Program-made: the position numbers and the translations under genes
Shown here: positions 36,249 to 47,743 of the stretch, in pieces
Layout of the letters: each line of letters opens with the position of its first letter
How positions within the stretch are numbered: position 1 is the first letter of the stretch
DNA from: Takakia lepidozioides
Lineage: Eukaryota; Streptophyta; Takakiopsida; Takakiales; Takakiaceae
DNA: 64,000 bases
Direction: 5' to 3'
NCBI GenBank assembly: GCA_030704615.1
Contig: CM060732.1
Span: 21,390,001 to 21,454,000, forward strand
Notes under the pieces: generated by a model
What the model was told of the DNA's origin: nothing
Seen by the model: only the letters and a program-made list of their open reading frames with translations
Databases searched by the model: none

Positions 36249-38010
36249 GTTACTATGTCAATACAAGGACAAGGTCCAAGCCCAGGCAACCAATGACCTG
36301 AATACTTGTACATCAAAGCCCTCACCTGTGAGTGATTAATTGGATGTAATAGTTGAGTGTCTTGCTGTTCAATAAGCAGTGATTAGCAAGTGGAGGGCAA
36401 GCAGTAAAGCATAATGATGGCTCCTACAACTTCTCTGCTGGTCAACTCATGTGTAGTTGTTTCATGCCGATGGTGTTGTCCCCAAGAGTAGCCAAACAAG
36501 GCTCTGCTTATTTTCCTTTCAAAACTGGGCTAAACAGTCACTGTATATTCCCACTGTAAGGAAGAAGTTTAAATGGGTGGTGTCTGGTAGGTGCATCTTA
36601 TTTCTCTCTCCAAATGGATGTCCTTTTTTTATGTTATTGTTGCAGGGTACAAGAGCTAAGGCAGGGTTCCAAGGACTAATGTGGATTTGATGTCATAATA
36701 TGTTGTTGTTTGGAGGGCAGGCAGGATTATTGGAGTGTGCCTGAGACACCTCTGAAAAAGATATAATTGGGCTGCTGCTGGCAGCCTCACCTTAATGACT
36801 GGCTACTGTTGCTGAGTCCACATCTTAAGAGCGGCATGAATAAAAGATCAAGGCAGTCTTGAGGGTAGTATAATAGATGACAATGATGAAGTTGTTGTTG
36901 ATGTAAATTTTACTACATCGTGAGTGGTGCAAATCTGGACAAAGCCCATCTGGTAGTAGCATCGGCATCTGAATTAGTACAGTGGATTAGATTGAATTTT
37001 AGGTACATTTCCTGAGTTGTTGGCAGTCACTGCAGTTCCTTGTAGGGACACTGACGCTAGTATAACAGGTCATGCAAATTCATTTCAAGCTTGCGGGTTT
37101 TCTTGGTGGCCATGGGTTTTGGTTTATGCTTTTTTGGTCATGCTTGTTTGGTTTCATAGCAGGAATAGTGAGCTTCTTCTGACATTTCACAAGTTTTGGA
37201 GAGAATTACCATACCCAGAAGTGTATATCAATGTTCTTCAACTACTGAATTGATAGGATCTTATTACCCCTTCAGTGTTTCCATGTCAACTTTCTAGACA
37301 TCGCAAGTTGTCCCAATCCATGAACAGAGTAAATAGCTGGAAGTTTGTGCACATGGAAAATAGTGGGCACCCATAAACCAGTTATAGTGATGGTAGGTCT
37401 CTGCAAACTTCTCTGGGGGTGTTTGGAGGTTGGAGACAGAATTTAGTATTCTGCTGTTACAATATTGTCTTCAGGATGCAGCTCAGCCACTTATACTCAA
37501 ACGTTATTGCAAGATTTTGAATATATAGCAGAGTCCTTTCATTGGACTGAAGGGCCATAGATCTAGTGGAAGGGAAGGTGAGAACTGAGAACTGAGAATG
37601 CAGTGTCTTTTATTCTGGCAAAAAGTCACCAGATTTTGACCAGGAAAATGGGTTAGCTCCTACAACAAGGTAAAAATCGAAAAATTCGCCAGTAGTTGAG
37701 TAGCTGAATATCAGAAGCCTTGATTGTTTTTTCCGCCTACGTGGACCTGTTAGAACGTGCCACCTGCATATATCCACTTTTCTAACACTTGCCACCTCGT
37801 TATTCTCGCCACATGTTTAAACATGTAGCCCCTCTGGCGATTCTGGAAAAATGGAAAGAAAAACACTGATCCAATTTGAGAGGGTCACTCATCTATTTAG
37901 TCACGGTTAACTAAAATAGTCTTTCATTATTTATAGTTAAAGTTATTTGTAGAGAGAAGACTACGTCGACGTAAAAACCTAGCTAGTGTAGTTTTGGTGC
38001 GCTTTTAATA
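36249..38010. other. intergenic, no gene seen
   Basis: This 1.76-kb stretch has only short non-homologous frames. It separates the pyruvate carrier from the inverted-repeat block. Confidence 0.5.
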
Positions 38011-38948
38011 GCATAACATCCCGCTTGTCCTGTTATGCCGTGGAGCCCAGGGGCTGGGCCCGTAATCTCAAATTACGGGCAGAAAGGCAAGTAGTTTTCT
38101 TTTAACACACGGTCATAAATGCGGTTTTTACGTGAGCTAAAGTCCTGTAACCCGGGCTTTAGGGGATTCAAGATTCCCACGCCCTCTGGGCTGTGGAACC
38201 TTGAATCCCGTAAAGCCCTCGTTGCAATACGTAAAAACGCAAAAAATTAGGGGTTTAGGTTTTTTCCCTTTGGATTTTGGGGGACCTTATCTGGCCCAAT
38301 GTCAGGCCAACAGCGGGCGGGGGATCTTCCGCGTAAGGTCCCACCCTTCATCTTTTCTGGTTTAATTTCCTTTCTTTTATTTTAGTTCTAACTTCTAAGA
38401 ATCTCAGCCATCCACCTCGGGAAATTTGAACCCTGTGTCTTTACGCAGCCAAAGTCCGCCCACCTTGGTGTTCGAGTCCTACGGCCGTACGCCCTCGGAC
38501 TACTCCCCTCACACTGCGGTAGGCCCTCCGAGGGGGGACTTCCCCTGTACATAAAAGATTTGGGCTAACTATTCCTTCATTGCTTAGAGGTTGATTATTT
38601 CACGGAATTGCTCTTTATGATTCTAGTGACCCATTCCGAATCTGGAATATGACAGTGAAATAGGTCACTACAACTTAGCCCTAATCTTTTATGCAAGGGA
38701 ACGGGATTTCTAGTGATTATTACAGCGGGTTCGATGCCTGCTCATCTGACGCTCGGCATCTTACCTGACGCTCGGCCTACCGGCCTCATGTCAGGTTCGC
38801 CAGCATCTTACCTGCTGTAATAGCCGTTCCCTATTACGTAAAGAAGGGGCCCGCCATGAGGCGGTAGCGGAGTGCGCCCCAGTTTCAGGAAGGCCCCCGT
38901 CCGAGGGCCTTACCCGGCGAAAAGAAAGAGGGCTCAAATTTCTTTACG
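38011..38948. repeat. dense cluster of nested inverted repeats
   Basis: Nearly the whole 938 bases can be paired into perfect stems. Examples (arm/arm): 38011-38018/38031-38038; 38058-38066/38072-38080; a nested set 38121-38132/38229-38240 (one bulge), 38154-38161/38211-38218, 38163-38172/38200-38209, 38181-38184/38188-38191; 38281-38289/38334-38342; 38492-38498/38528-38534; 38551-38568/38675-38692 (17 of 18) enclosing 38624-38631/38663-38670; 38697-38704/38824-38831 enclosing 38718-38726/38814-38822; 38837-38845/38940-38948 enclosing 38846-38850/38876-38880, 38851-38855/38860-38864 and 38891-38896/38905-38910. It is more GC-rich than its flanks and has no long reading frame. I do not recognise the family. 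Confidence 0.8.
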
Positions 38949-39141
38949 AACAGACGGTTTGGATTAATTTTCATCTACGGCCACGATTGAGGTTTCAGCG
39001 TACAATGCATTCGCTTAACACGGTTTTTGCGCTACACAAAGACAAATGCTTCTACACTGTTGTGGTTCTATCAGACAAGAATATAATGCCTGGATATACG
39101 TGCTGGGGTACATTTTGTTGTTGTCACGTTTTGCATGTATC

Positions 39142-40960
39142 CTACCAGAATTTCATAGCGGGGGGGGGGGGGGGTTCAACATAATGTACCAAATCTGTTG
39201 TTGAATTGGTCGCATGTGATGCCAACGCGGCGTCCGCTTCCTCAAACTCCACTTGGTGCTTGTGCAACTCCCTATCGTCGAATGAATTCCCTTCGTTGGA
39301 AACTTCTTCAATGGACATTGTCTCATGCACCCCAGATGATGAGGGTAGCAACTCCATCCGTGTCCCGGAACTGGCTGCAGCTCCCATGTCTAAAGTCTGA
39401 GAGCATTGCGTTGCCTCTGAAATATTGGTGCTGCAAGGGTCACCGCAAGCATGCACCACCACATCCCGTGGAGGTGTACTAAAGTCGTCGTCCCCTGCGG
39501 ACTCGGAGGATGTTATCCGTGGCTCAAAAGGAATGGCAAGCGTCATCCTGAACCGAGCCGCGCATACCGAGCTGTACACATCAATGGTTCGTGCATCCAA
39601 GCAATCCTGCGGGTTGGGGATGTACAGTATGGGAGGCCACTCTTTCACCCTTCGTGGCACATCCCTGCATATTCCCGAGGGCCGGCAGAGGAATGGATTC
39701 TTCCAATTCACCCAGCCATGTATATCCTGTAATTCAACAATTGGAGCTTGGTAAGCTACGTGCTGCCATATACAAAACTCACCAAGTTTTTTGCATGGTT
39801 TCGAAACAAGTAAGACTACTTCTCACCAATGTAATATAAGGCAGGTAATGCCAATGACTCACCCTGTTCCCTTTCGGCACCACGCGATAAAACAATCCAC
39901 CAATGTCGGCAAGAGCTGGCATGTGAAACATTGCGGCTGCTTCCTCGGCAATTGCTCGTTGGCCGGTCCCTCTTCAAATGGGCGCAATGTGTGTACGTCA
40001 CCCCATCGCATATTCCCATCCAGGTACACTGCCATATTAATTACATATCTAGTTACACACCCCATTTCGCATTCAAAGGCTGCGTCCTATGGAACACAAT
40101 GCCAAATTGTGCCAATAACTCTTTGAACATTTCCTGCTGGAGCTGCTTATACTAAGGAGACGAACAGTACTGGGTTAGCATGCGCCTATACCATTGGAGG
40201 CTGCTTGTTATCCTCACAACACTATCATTACTCGTGCAACCAAGACTGTTACAATTGTTAACTAAACAGACTTCAAATTGTGTGGTGGCTGGTAGCATTC
40301 ATATGTGTGAGCAGTCAATGGATATGTTGAATGTGTTAAAATTGCATTTGCTGGAGAGATCGTATCTTGGGAGAACAGAAAGAGGAGATGAGAGACTGCC
40401 TCATCTACAAGGGGAGAATATAATTGAGATAGAATGTGGTAGTCCATGATGTCTATTAAGACACAACCATGACTAATTGGGCCAATTGCTCTCTTGCCAT
40501 ACCATTTGGGCTCAGTTGTGGGCTGATGCATCTCCAGGCAGCTTAGAGGTAGTTTCCAGAACAACTGCAACATACTGTTCAACCATTTCTTCCTAGTAAT
40601 ACCATAAGTATGACTGTAGCTTTTACCCACAAAATGGTCGGATCCTGCTGCAGCTGCTGTTGTTCCTTCTCCTGCTGGTCATCGTCCTCCTGCTGTCTCC
40701 CTACGCCTCTCCTGATAGTCGAACGATTAGCACACCATATTCCAACAACCCAGCTGATACCTCTGTTTAGGTATACACGCATACACCCAGATCCCACGCG
40801 ATACCTTGGCACAGGTATGAAAGTGGCGCTAGCTGCTTGTTGGGTCTCCTTGGCGGCTCACAATTACGAGCAATGACTGCCCATAGAATATCGAGCTCCA
40901 TGCACGTGGATGTAGAACTAGCCAATAAAATATCAGAATTATGGGCCCATAATTTTGTTT
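39142..40960 (-). CDS. unrecognised coding-like exons, possibly a decayed gene or transposon gene
   Basis: Several minus-strand stretches look coding and are joined by plausible splice sites. From the right they read: MELDILWAVIARNC (near 40895); a Gln/Asp/Glu-rich stretch near 40700; RKKWLNSMLQLFWKLPLSCL (near 40590); ELLAQFGIVFHRTQ (near 40105) ending at GGGTGTGT; YLDGNMRWGDVHTLRPFEEG (near 40023) ending at a GTGAGT donor (about 39863); then after a TTACAG acceptor a long frame from about 39729 to 39142 (DIHGWVNWKNPF ... PPPPPAMKFW). The final exon joins in phase only with a different frame of the exon before it, so either the model is wrong or a frameshift is present. The terminal proline run is encoded by 15 G at 39160-39174. 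No family could be named. Confidence 0.3.
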
Positions 40961-41299
40961 TCGTTTTGTTTTTACAAAAACAGGGGGAATAATCCCCACT
41001 TTGATAAACATCAAATATTACAAATTATTCCCAAATGCAGCATATGGGACAGCCTTGCAGACTCCCAGAAGGCCCACCTTTTAACACAGTGGACAAGCTC
41101 TCCCGAGTCACGGTTAAAGTTACCAAACAACGGCTGCGTGAGGACTTCCTCAAAAGAAGAAGGCTTTGATTTGGTCCCAGCTCACAAGTGCCCTCTGGTT
41201 AGCAGAAGCTATGATCGTAGCACCCCAGATGAAGTTTCTGAAAATAGATTTGATTTTCTTGATGATGAGGAGCTGGAGACCTGACAGAAGCAGTGAACC

Positions 41300-42295
41300 A
41301 AGTTGAAGCCAATAGTACTTGGTTCACCACAAGGGCTCTGCCCACAATAGACAGATGAAGTGAACTCTAGTACGAGAGTTTCCTTTTCAGCTTGGATAGC
41401 ACAAGCAAACAGGCAAACCTGTTGTCATCACTTATAGGGCGTAGACACGAGGTGAATGGGAGACGACCATTGGTAGAGATGAAACCGGCCACTATCACAC
41501 GGGAGGAAGCAGGTTCTAAAGGAAGCTGATGTGTCTAATGACGTGGAAGGTTTTGGAAGCCGCAAGACTTCCAGGCACTTCCGGCTGGAAGTGTCGTGCA
41601 CCTCTGAAAGGTTGTGTCGTGACGTGAAATGCAGGGCCCACCATCGTCTTCCTTCTTCCCGAACTTCTTTCACGCGCTCTTCACTACGGAGATCTACACC
41701 GTCGATGGTTTTCACAAAATCAGGAAAATCCACGATTGATCAGTCTATCAACTTCCACTCTTGTGTTTGCTGCAACATCCACCCTTGCCTATGTGTCACT
41801 TTTCATTGGAAAAGTGGGTGGAAGAAAGGGTGTTAACGCCTCTTCCACTGCCGCTCGTGAGAAAAGGGCCTTAGATCAAGTCCAATTTGGTGCATTGGAT
41901 TATCGAATTATCTAGATGTAGTCTATATTTTCTATTTAAGAAAAATATTCTATTCATTTCCAAAATAATTCTAAGTCCTAGATTGCTCCCCTGCTCTCCT
42001 CCTCGCTCTCCTGTTCCCACCGGTTCTTGCTCCCCTCCCCTTCAGCAGGGTTATATGTGCAGGAGTGAGGATAGAAGTAAGAGACCAGAGATTGGGAACT
42101 GAGGAATGAGGATGGGAGTAGGGGACCGAGGCTCTGGGAACAGTGGAACGAAGAGCAGAGCAGGCACTGGGCTGGGAGTAAGGGAGCTCGGAGCCGTCCG
42201 TCATGGCCTCAATTTGCTCCCAACACCAAGAATATTAAATATGGCTTTAACCAAAAATAGCTGAAGTTTAAAAAAAAGAAAAAAGAAAAAGAAAA
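41300..42295. other. non-coding stretch
   Basis: Short frames only. A purine-rich block lies at about 42070-42190, and an A-rich tract (42272-42294) leads into the second SINE. Confidence 0.4.
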
Positions 42296-42504
42296 CCTGG
42301 GAGCGACAACAGAGTCAGGCCCTTGAGGACGGGGAAAAATTAACCCCCTTTCATTTATGGGCCATGAGACCTAGAGGGCGATCAAATACCGTCACAAACA
42401 ATCCCACACATGGGGTAGGTTAGCGGGTTTGAACGTTCGAACCCGAACCACCAGGGCGACACACATTGTGCACTTACCAGCTGAGCACACTTACCAGCTG
42501 AGCA
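42296..42504 (-). mobile_element. tRNA-derived SINE, copy 2
   Basis: About 209 bases match 12113-12317. On the minus strand the A-box part is doubled: CACTTACCAGCTGAGCA occurs twice in tandem at about 42469-42503. The B-box area carries an insertion that makes a near-palindrome around GTTCGAACG (42423-42443). The minus-strand 3' end is a TTTTCTTTTT-type tail. The two copies differ enough to be separate old insertions. Confidence 0.7.
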
Positions 42505-42584
42505 GAAACAGGGGACAGAGGGCCCGATGAAATTTTATTTGGACTATTCTAGTTAACCTCAAAAAATAGCATTAACCAGAAATA

Positions 42585-42715
42585 TCGTAAAGAACTGGCT
42601 CAAATTTCTTAGTGTATGTGGAGGGTACCTTACGGGGCTTAAGGTGCCATCCTCTCGACCTTACGCTTAAAGTTCCTCCTCTCGAGGCAACTTACGCTCC
42701 GTGGTTTGGTTTTGG
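42585..42715. repeat. short relative of the inverted-repeat cluster
   Basis: The words CGTAAAGAA and GGCTCAAATTTCTT, which close the right-hand stem of the 38-kb block, recur here with the interior missing. They are followed by a GGTACCTTA / TAAGGTGCC stem. This suggests the block belongs to a repeated family. Confidence 0.45.
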
Positions 42716-42786
42716 TACAGGATGAGATGGTGTCAACCGGCAACCGAGCTCGGTTTTGGCATGCATTTAAAGAAGCCTAGGTACGC

Positions 42787-44055
42787 ATGCACAAGATCGA
42801 GAATGAGGAAGTGGTGGAGGCGTTCAAGTTGCTTGTGAAACGGAGGGTGCAAAACCGGGGTGTGAGCGATCCATCGATTTTGCCATGGATACTGTTGCAT
42901 CCGTCTATGAGTCTCTTTTTAGAGGTAGAAGTGTTGCAAGCGTTTGCAGCACAAGCCCATCATGACTGGAAGCAGTGGGATCAGATCGAGGGCGTACTAG
43001 GAGAAGAAGCACGAGTGATGGAGTTGGCATTGCCAACGGTCATGGATTTGATCACCGGAACACCAGTTGAGGATGTCTTCCCCGAAGACACTTTGCATGG
43101 GGTGGTAGAGCGGTTATCAGGGTGGCTGGACGCACAACTCCACGAAGGTCATGATGCTGAGGAGGTTGCATTTTTGACAAAGTACCGACGCCAGAAAGAA
43201 GCTTGGTCCAATCTTCAGATATGTCATTTCCGCACCGTAGTGCTGAGGAAGTATCGACAGACCATTTCTCAACTATCACCTCTTACGTTGAAGGTAAAAC
43301 CAAACTCCAAATGTCTAAGGCTCATTACCTTCATTGTTGCGACCAAGTTGTCAATCGATCCTCCATAGTGTAGCATGTGATACAATCATATGCGTGAGCT
43401 GCTCGCTTATCTTGCTCTCAGTACGAGTCTCATATGCATATTACAGGTTTCGAAGGGGAGCGAAATGCGAGATCTGCAACGACAATTCCTGGCTGACAAG
43501 TCATCCTCATCGCCATTTACTTCACTTCGAATAGAGTATATGCTGGGAGGAGATGAATTTACTCTTGTGGAGGATGGAACAGTGGATTTAGGAGGTCCAC
43601 TACGACAAGCCCTCTCAGAGGCGTGGATGCAATTTTTCAATGATCCGGGGGTACGTGTCTCCTGAACTTGTCATCTGAATGCATGCTTGTACACACATCC
43701 TTTCGAGGCTTAGGTTCTGACTCAGCAGTGCATGTGTTGTCCACTAAAACACCGAATGATGCATGCAGCTATGTGGAGAGGTGTTTGTATATATGCCCGA
43801 TAGCAGCATGCTGAAGTTGAAGCTGTGTCCACGAGCGTTTGTGGAGGTGAAGAGAGGCACCTTCCAGTTTTTCGGACATTTGTTGTTCTTGATGGCGCTA
43901 TATGGAGTCAAGGTTGTCGGTTTGATGTCATTGTCCACTCTAGCTTATGCATGTGGCAAGTTGCCTAGCAATGCAACGGATCCCAAGATTAACATGTGGA
44001 TGGAGGACTACTCCAAACTCTTTCCTACACAATGGTCGGCAATGCAGGCATGCAT
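42787..44055 (+). pseudogene. HECT-type E3 ubiquitin ligase-like gene, 5' part (split by retrotransposon)
   Basis: Three exons, all joined in phase 0: 42787-43293 (169 residues from MHKIENEEVVEAFK), 43447-43650 and 43769-44055, with GTAAAA and GTACGT donors and ACAG/GCAG acceptors. Exon 2 contains IEYMLGGDEFTLVEDGTVDL followed by GGPLRQALSEAW, the start of a HECT N-lobe (family pattern: D.GG..RE.F). Exon 3 continues with FQFFGHLLFLMALYGVKVV, the helix matching 'GR.LG.AL..' in HECT ligases, which carry ubiquitin on a cysteine before passing it to the target. The exon is cut at 44055 by the LTR of a gypsy element. The same reading frame resumes at 51266. No recognisable substrate-binding domain lies before the HECT region in this window. 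Confidence 0.6.
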
Positions 44056-44789
44056 TGTCGTGTACCTCACTTCAGTAAGCTCCCCTTACAGTCATAGTTA
44101 CTCGCTTTGATGCGCGCGCCTAACTCCCAAACTGGCCGTCGGGCCAACTCAGAGCTTCGGCTGCTCACCGGGACATAACGTCCCCCTTTGCTCCTCCACA
44201 AGACCCTCTCTCAATTTGGGCCTAGTGGAAATTCCCTTTGGTTGTTGGCAGTCCGGAACAGCTCCCCACACCTTGGTCGTTTTCCGGCTCGCACGCTTAC
44301 TCACTAGTTTTTGGTCACCAACGGGCTTGCACCGTTCTCAGGGTTACTACTCCCTATATATACTTCTGTGACTGTCCGCGGGGGTTTCACAAACAACCCA
44401 GTCATTTTATGGCGAACCACCATGAAACCCCTCGATTCCCGGTGATGAGTCGCGGTGAGTCTTGGCCCACCCACCACGGCCCATGGACTATGTCTTGGAC
44501 TATGATGAGTCCCAAAACTCCCCACGACTCCCACCACAAGGTTTCCGCCCCATGGTGAGTCCTATGTCACCCCCACTAAGACTCACTAAGCTACCACCAC
44601 CCTTCGTGGAACCACCCCCACCGCAACCCGGTGTGCGGGGCTCCACCTAGTGAGCGCCTCCGCCTCCTTGAGTGCCTTGGGCACTCAAGGGTGCTTTAGC
44701 CCCCGTACCTATTGTTGCCACTGCCCCCACCACAAGGGCAGCCCCTCTCGTGTCCCGACCCCCTGCCCTCAAGGCAAAGGGCCGCGACA
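44056..44789 (-). repeat. 3' LTR of gypsy element
   Basis: 734 bases, nearly the same as 50541-51260. On the plus strand it starts TGTCG and ends GACA, so on the element strand it has the canonical TG...CA ends. Confidence 0.88.
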
Positions 44790-44791
44790 CA

Positions 44792-44818
44792 CCCCCCCCC
44801 CCCCCCCCCCCCCCCCCC
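44792..44818 (-). promoter_or_regulatory. polypurine tract as a 27-base G run
   Basis: 27 uninterrupted C on the plus strand (G on the element strand) lie two bases inside the 3' LTR. This is the position of the RNase H-resistant primer for plus-strand DNA synthesis. The length may be inflated by slippage or by sequencing error. Confidence 0.65.
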
Positions 44819-45724
44819 ACCAATAGGGAGTCGATGTCCTCATCGACTTGTCCATTTTGTAGAAACTAACATCCAAGTTGCGGCGTCCCGCATCAAGGAG
44901 TTTGTTTCCGTACCATGGCGTCCCATGGCAAAGAACCAAACCCCACACTTGACTCTACTCTCCACTAGCTAGTTTGGCCGACTTCCTCCAAGTACTCCTG
45001 GCCAAGGGTAGAGCCTCTCAAGCTTCACCCAATTCACTCTTCTTGGCCCACTTCAAGGCCAAGGAACGATCATCCCCGAGGATCGAATCGCCTTACTGCA
45101 ACAATATTGTTTGCGACCACTCATGATGCCGCTTTTGGCATCACCTTGAGCAAAGGTTCACCTTGAACCCTTTTTGACTAGGAAGATAACCTTGAACCAA
45201 CCGCGCGCCCCAATCACTACAATTGGGTCCGCCTTGGAATGCTGGCCTGAGGTACAGGAACACGCCAAAGCCGCACTATGACTTCGTCCCGAGGTTACAC
45301 GATTATAGTACGTGAACGGAATCACGTAGCTTCCGCGTTAATCCACACTACAAGACAACCCCCTTGGTAGCGCAGTTACAGTACGCGCACGCGCCAGGTG
45401 CGCACTAGCACGTGAACTCCCAAATAAGGTGCAAGTTTTCTTGTTCCTTGGATGGGAGTCACCCGATTTCGACACTGCGCAAACACACGATTAATCCAAT
45501 TTACCTCTCTTACTTTTGTAAGCTAGCATGCATTCTACATACTAGCCAACCATACCATGCATCACCATTCCAAACAAAATAGGAAGCACGACATTTGGAA
45601 ACCATTTCATTTATAACAAAATTTGTACAACACAAGTTTTTGCAATCGGATTCATGAGCTAACTAAGCCGGGCTAAGCATGCATTTCCTCCCCCACGATC
45701 CAAGGTTGATGTCCCCATCAACGC

Positions 45725-46200
45725 TTCTTCCGCTTTTGAGGTCGCCCTTCGAAAGCTGCAACCACCTTGGATGCTTTTCCCATTTCTGAGGCACGCACCC
45801 AAGTTACCTCCACTTGATGATAGCCCTTTCATTTCACGAGTTACTCCGTTTCTCGATTTTTGAACCTCCTCGACTTAAGCACTGTCTCCACCTCGTACTC
45901 AGGTTCATTTTCATGATCCAACAGCACAGGTGGCGGACGCAATACTTGATGCCGATTCAGAGGTGCTTCATCTTTGAAGTAAAGCTTCAAAAGGGAGACG
46001 TGGAATACCGGATGCACCTTGCTGTTTGCCGGCAGCTCCAATTCATATACATCCTCATTCATAACCTTCCGGATGCGAAAGGGTCCCGCATACGGAGGTA
46101 CGAACTTCGGACTCACTTCCGGAGGTAGTCGGAAATTCTTGATGTTCAACCAGACCTTCGCGCCTGCCTCAAACTTAACTTCCCTCCGCTTCCGATTCAC
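45725..46200 (-). pseudogene. gypsy integrase C-terminal domain and chromodomain
   Basis: The integrase tail reads PYAGPFRIRKVMNEDVYELE then KVHPVFHVSLLKLY, the SH3-like domain that binds DNA. It runs into a chromodomain, EPEYEVETVLKSRRF. That frame stops at 45841, and the rest of the chromodomain (GYHQVEVTWVRASEMGKA, then VVAAFEGR) continues in another frame to about 45725. The chromodomain guides integration to marked chromatin. A frameshift near 45840 breaks it. Confidence 0.75.
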
Positions 46201-47511
46201 CTACCGTTCATACCGTTTCCTAGCTTTGGCAATGTTGTACTTTGCGAGCTCCAATAAACGCTCGCGTTCTTCCAGCACTGTCGCTGCTGTCGGTTCCTCA
46301 ACGTCCTGGGCGGCCCAACTTGTCGGCACCAGAGGTGCTTTTCCATAGACCAATACAAAAGGGGAAACTCCCGTTGCGGAGTGTTTTGTGTTATTATAAC
46401 AGAACTCTGCCACATCCAAGTGCTCCACCCAGTCTGATTGGTCTGCCGACACATAATTCCGCAAGATCTGCTTCACCACGGAATTCACTCTTTCCGTTTA
46501 GCCATCCGTCGTAGGTCGGAAGGCGGTGCTCATCTTGGGCCTCGTCCCCATTTTCTTCCACAGTGCTCTCCAAAATTTACTTGTAAACTTTGGATCGCGG
46601 TCGGAGACAATATCCTTCGGGAGTCAATGATGCTTGAAGACGTAGGCGAAGTAAAGTTATCCGGTCTCCTGTGTCGTTGCCATCTCTTTGGTGGGAATGA
46701 AATGACCCATTTTACTGAACCTATCCACCACCACCATGATCGCATCAAATCATTTTGACAGCGGCATAGCAGTCATGAAATCCATCGAGACAGTTTTCCA
46801 AGATCCCTCTGGAATCGGCAAGGGTTGTAACAGCCCCGCTTGCTTTTTATACTCGCTCCGGTTTTGTTGGCATGCAGTGCATGTCTTGACATACTCCTCG
46901 ACCTCCTCCCTTAGTTTGGGCCATAAATACTCTTTCTTCAAGAGTGTCGCGGTGCGCTTGGCTCCGCAGTGGCTCGCAAGCGGGCCATCGTGGCATTCTC
47001 TCAAGAGATTATCTCTGATCCCTCCCTTCGGCACATAGAGGCGCTTTTGCTTATACCGGAGCAGTCCATTGTGCAAGTAGAACTGTGATTTAACTCCCAT
47101 CCTCAAGTCCCGCATCACGGACTTCGCCATCTCATCCTTCCGGTAAGCCTTCCAGATCTTCCTTTGGAGCGCCATCTCGCCCTTGTAAACCAACATGAGC
47201 TGCTGCTTTCTACTTAAAGCATCGGCCACCACATTGTCCCGTCCCGGTTTGTACTGGATATCCACGTCGAACACTACCAAAGTGTCTTGCCACCTAAGTT
47301 GTTTTGGGGACAACTTAGGCTGCGTGGCAAAATACTTCACCGTGACATTGTCCGTGAACACCTTCACCGGGTTGGAACCCACATAGTGGCGCCAAAGCTC
47401 AAGGCAATGCACCACCGCCTTCATTTCTTTCTCGTGCGTAGGCCACCGTCGTTCCACTTCATTCAATTTCTTACTTTTGTAAGCCACTGGACGTCCATCC
47501 TGCATGAGCAC
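46201..47511 (-). pseudogene. gypsy RNase H and integrase
   Basis: RNase H remains: GRPVAYKSKKLNEVERRWPT, then HEKEMKAVVHCLELWRHY and VFTDNVTVKYF. The linker QYKPGRDNVVADALSRK follows, then the integrase H2C2 zinc finger (RECHDGPLASHCGAKRT ... CTACQQNRSEYKK) and the start of the catalytic core (VSMDFMTAMP with its first Asp). The frame stops at 46750. The core continues in decayed form to 46490, and the end (EHLDVAEFCYNNTKHSATG) is in a third frame at 46201-46488. Confidence 0.8.
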
Positions 47512-47743
47512 ACCCCCAATTGCGAAGTCCGATGCATCTGTATGAATTTCAAATGGACAGTCGAACTCCGGGATTTTCGGGACTGGCTTTCGCCATCCGC
47601 TGCTTCAACTCGGCAAAAGCTTGGCCATAAAAGGTGTTCCATACCCATACCTTGGATTTACACAAAAGGTCTGACAGCGGCCCCGCGATCTTGGCGAAAT
47701 TTCTCACATACTTTTGGTAATAGGAGGCGAGTCCTAGGAAGGA

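Noticed and set aside
38430-38500. tRNA-like word GGTGTTCGAGTCC in the hairpin block
   Set aside because: It resembles a B box, but no acceptor stem, A box or pairing T-arm is present at tRNA spacing.
38011-38948. CRISPR-like array or classic MITE as explanation of the 38-kb block
   Set aside because: No regular repeat-spacer spacing, and many independent nested stems instead of one terminal inverted repeat.
41428-41733. Minus-strand frame beginning MDFPDFVKTIDGVDL
   Set aside because: Open for 101 codons but no homology, no splice context and no neighbouring exons.
44440-44560. Hammerhead-ribozyme-like word GGTGATGAGTC in the gypsy LTR
   Set aside because: The conserved GAAA part and the three stems of a hammerhead could not be found.
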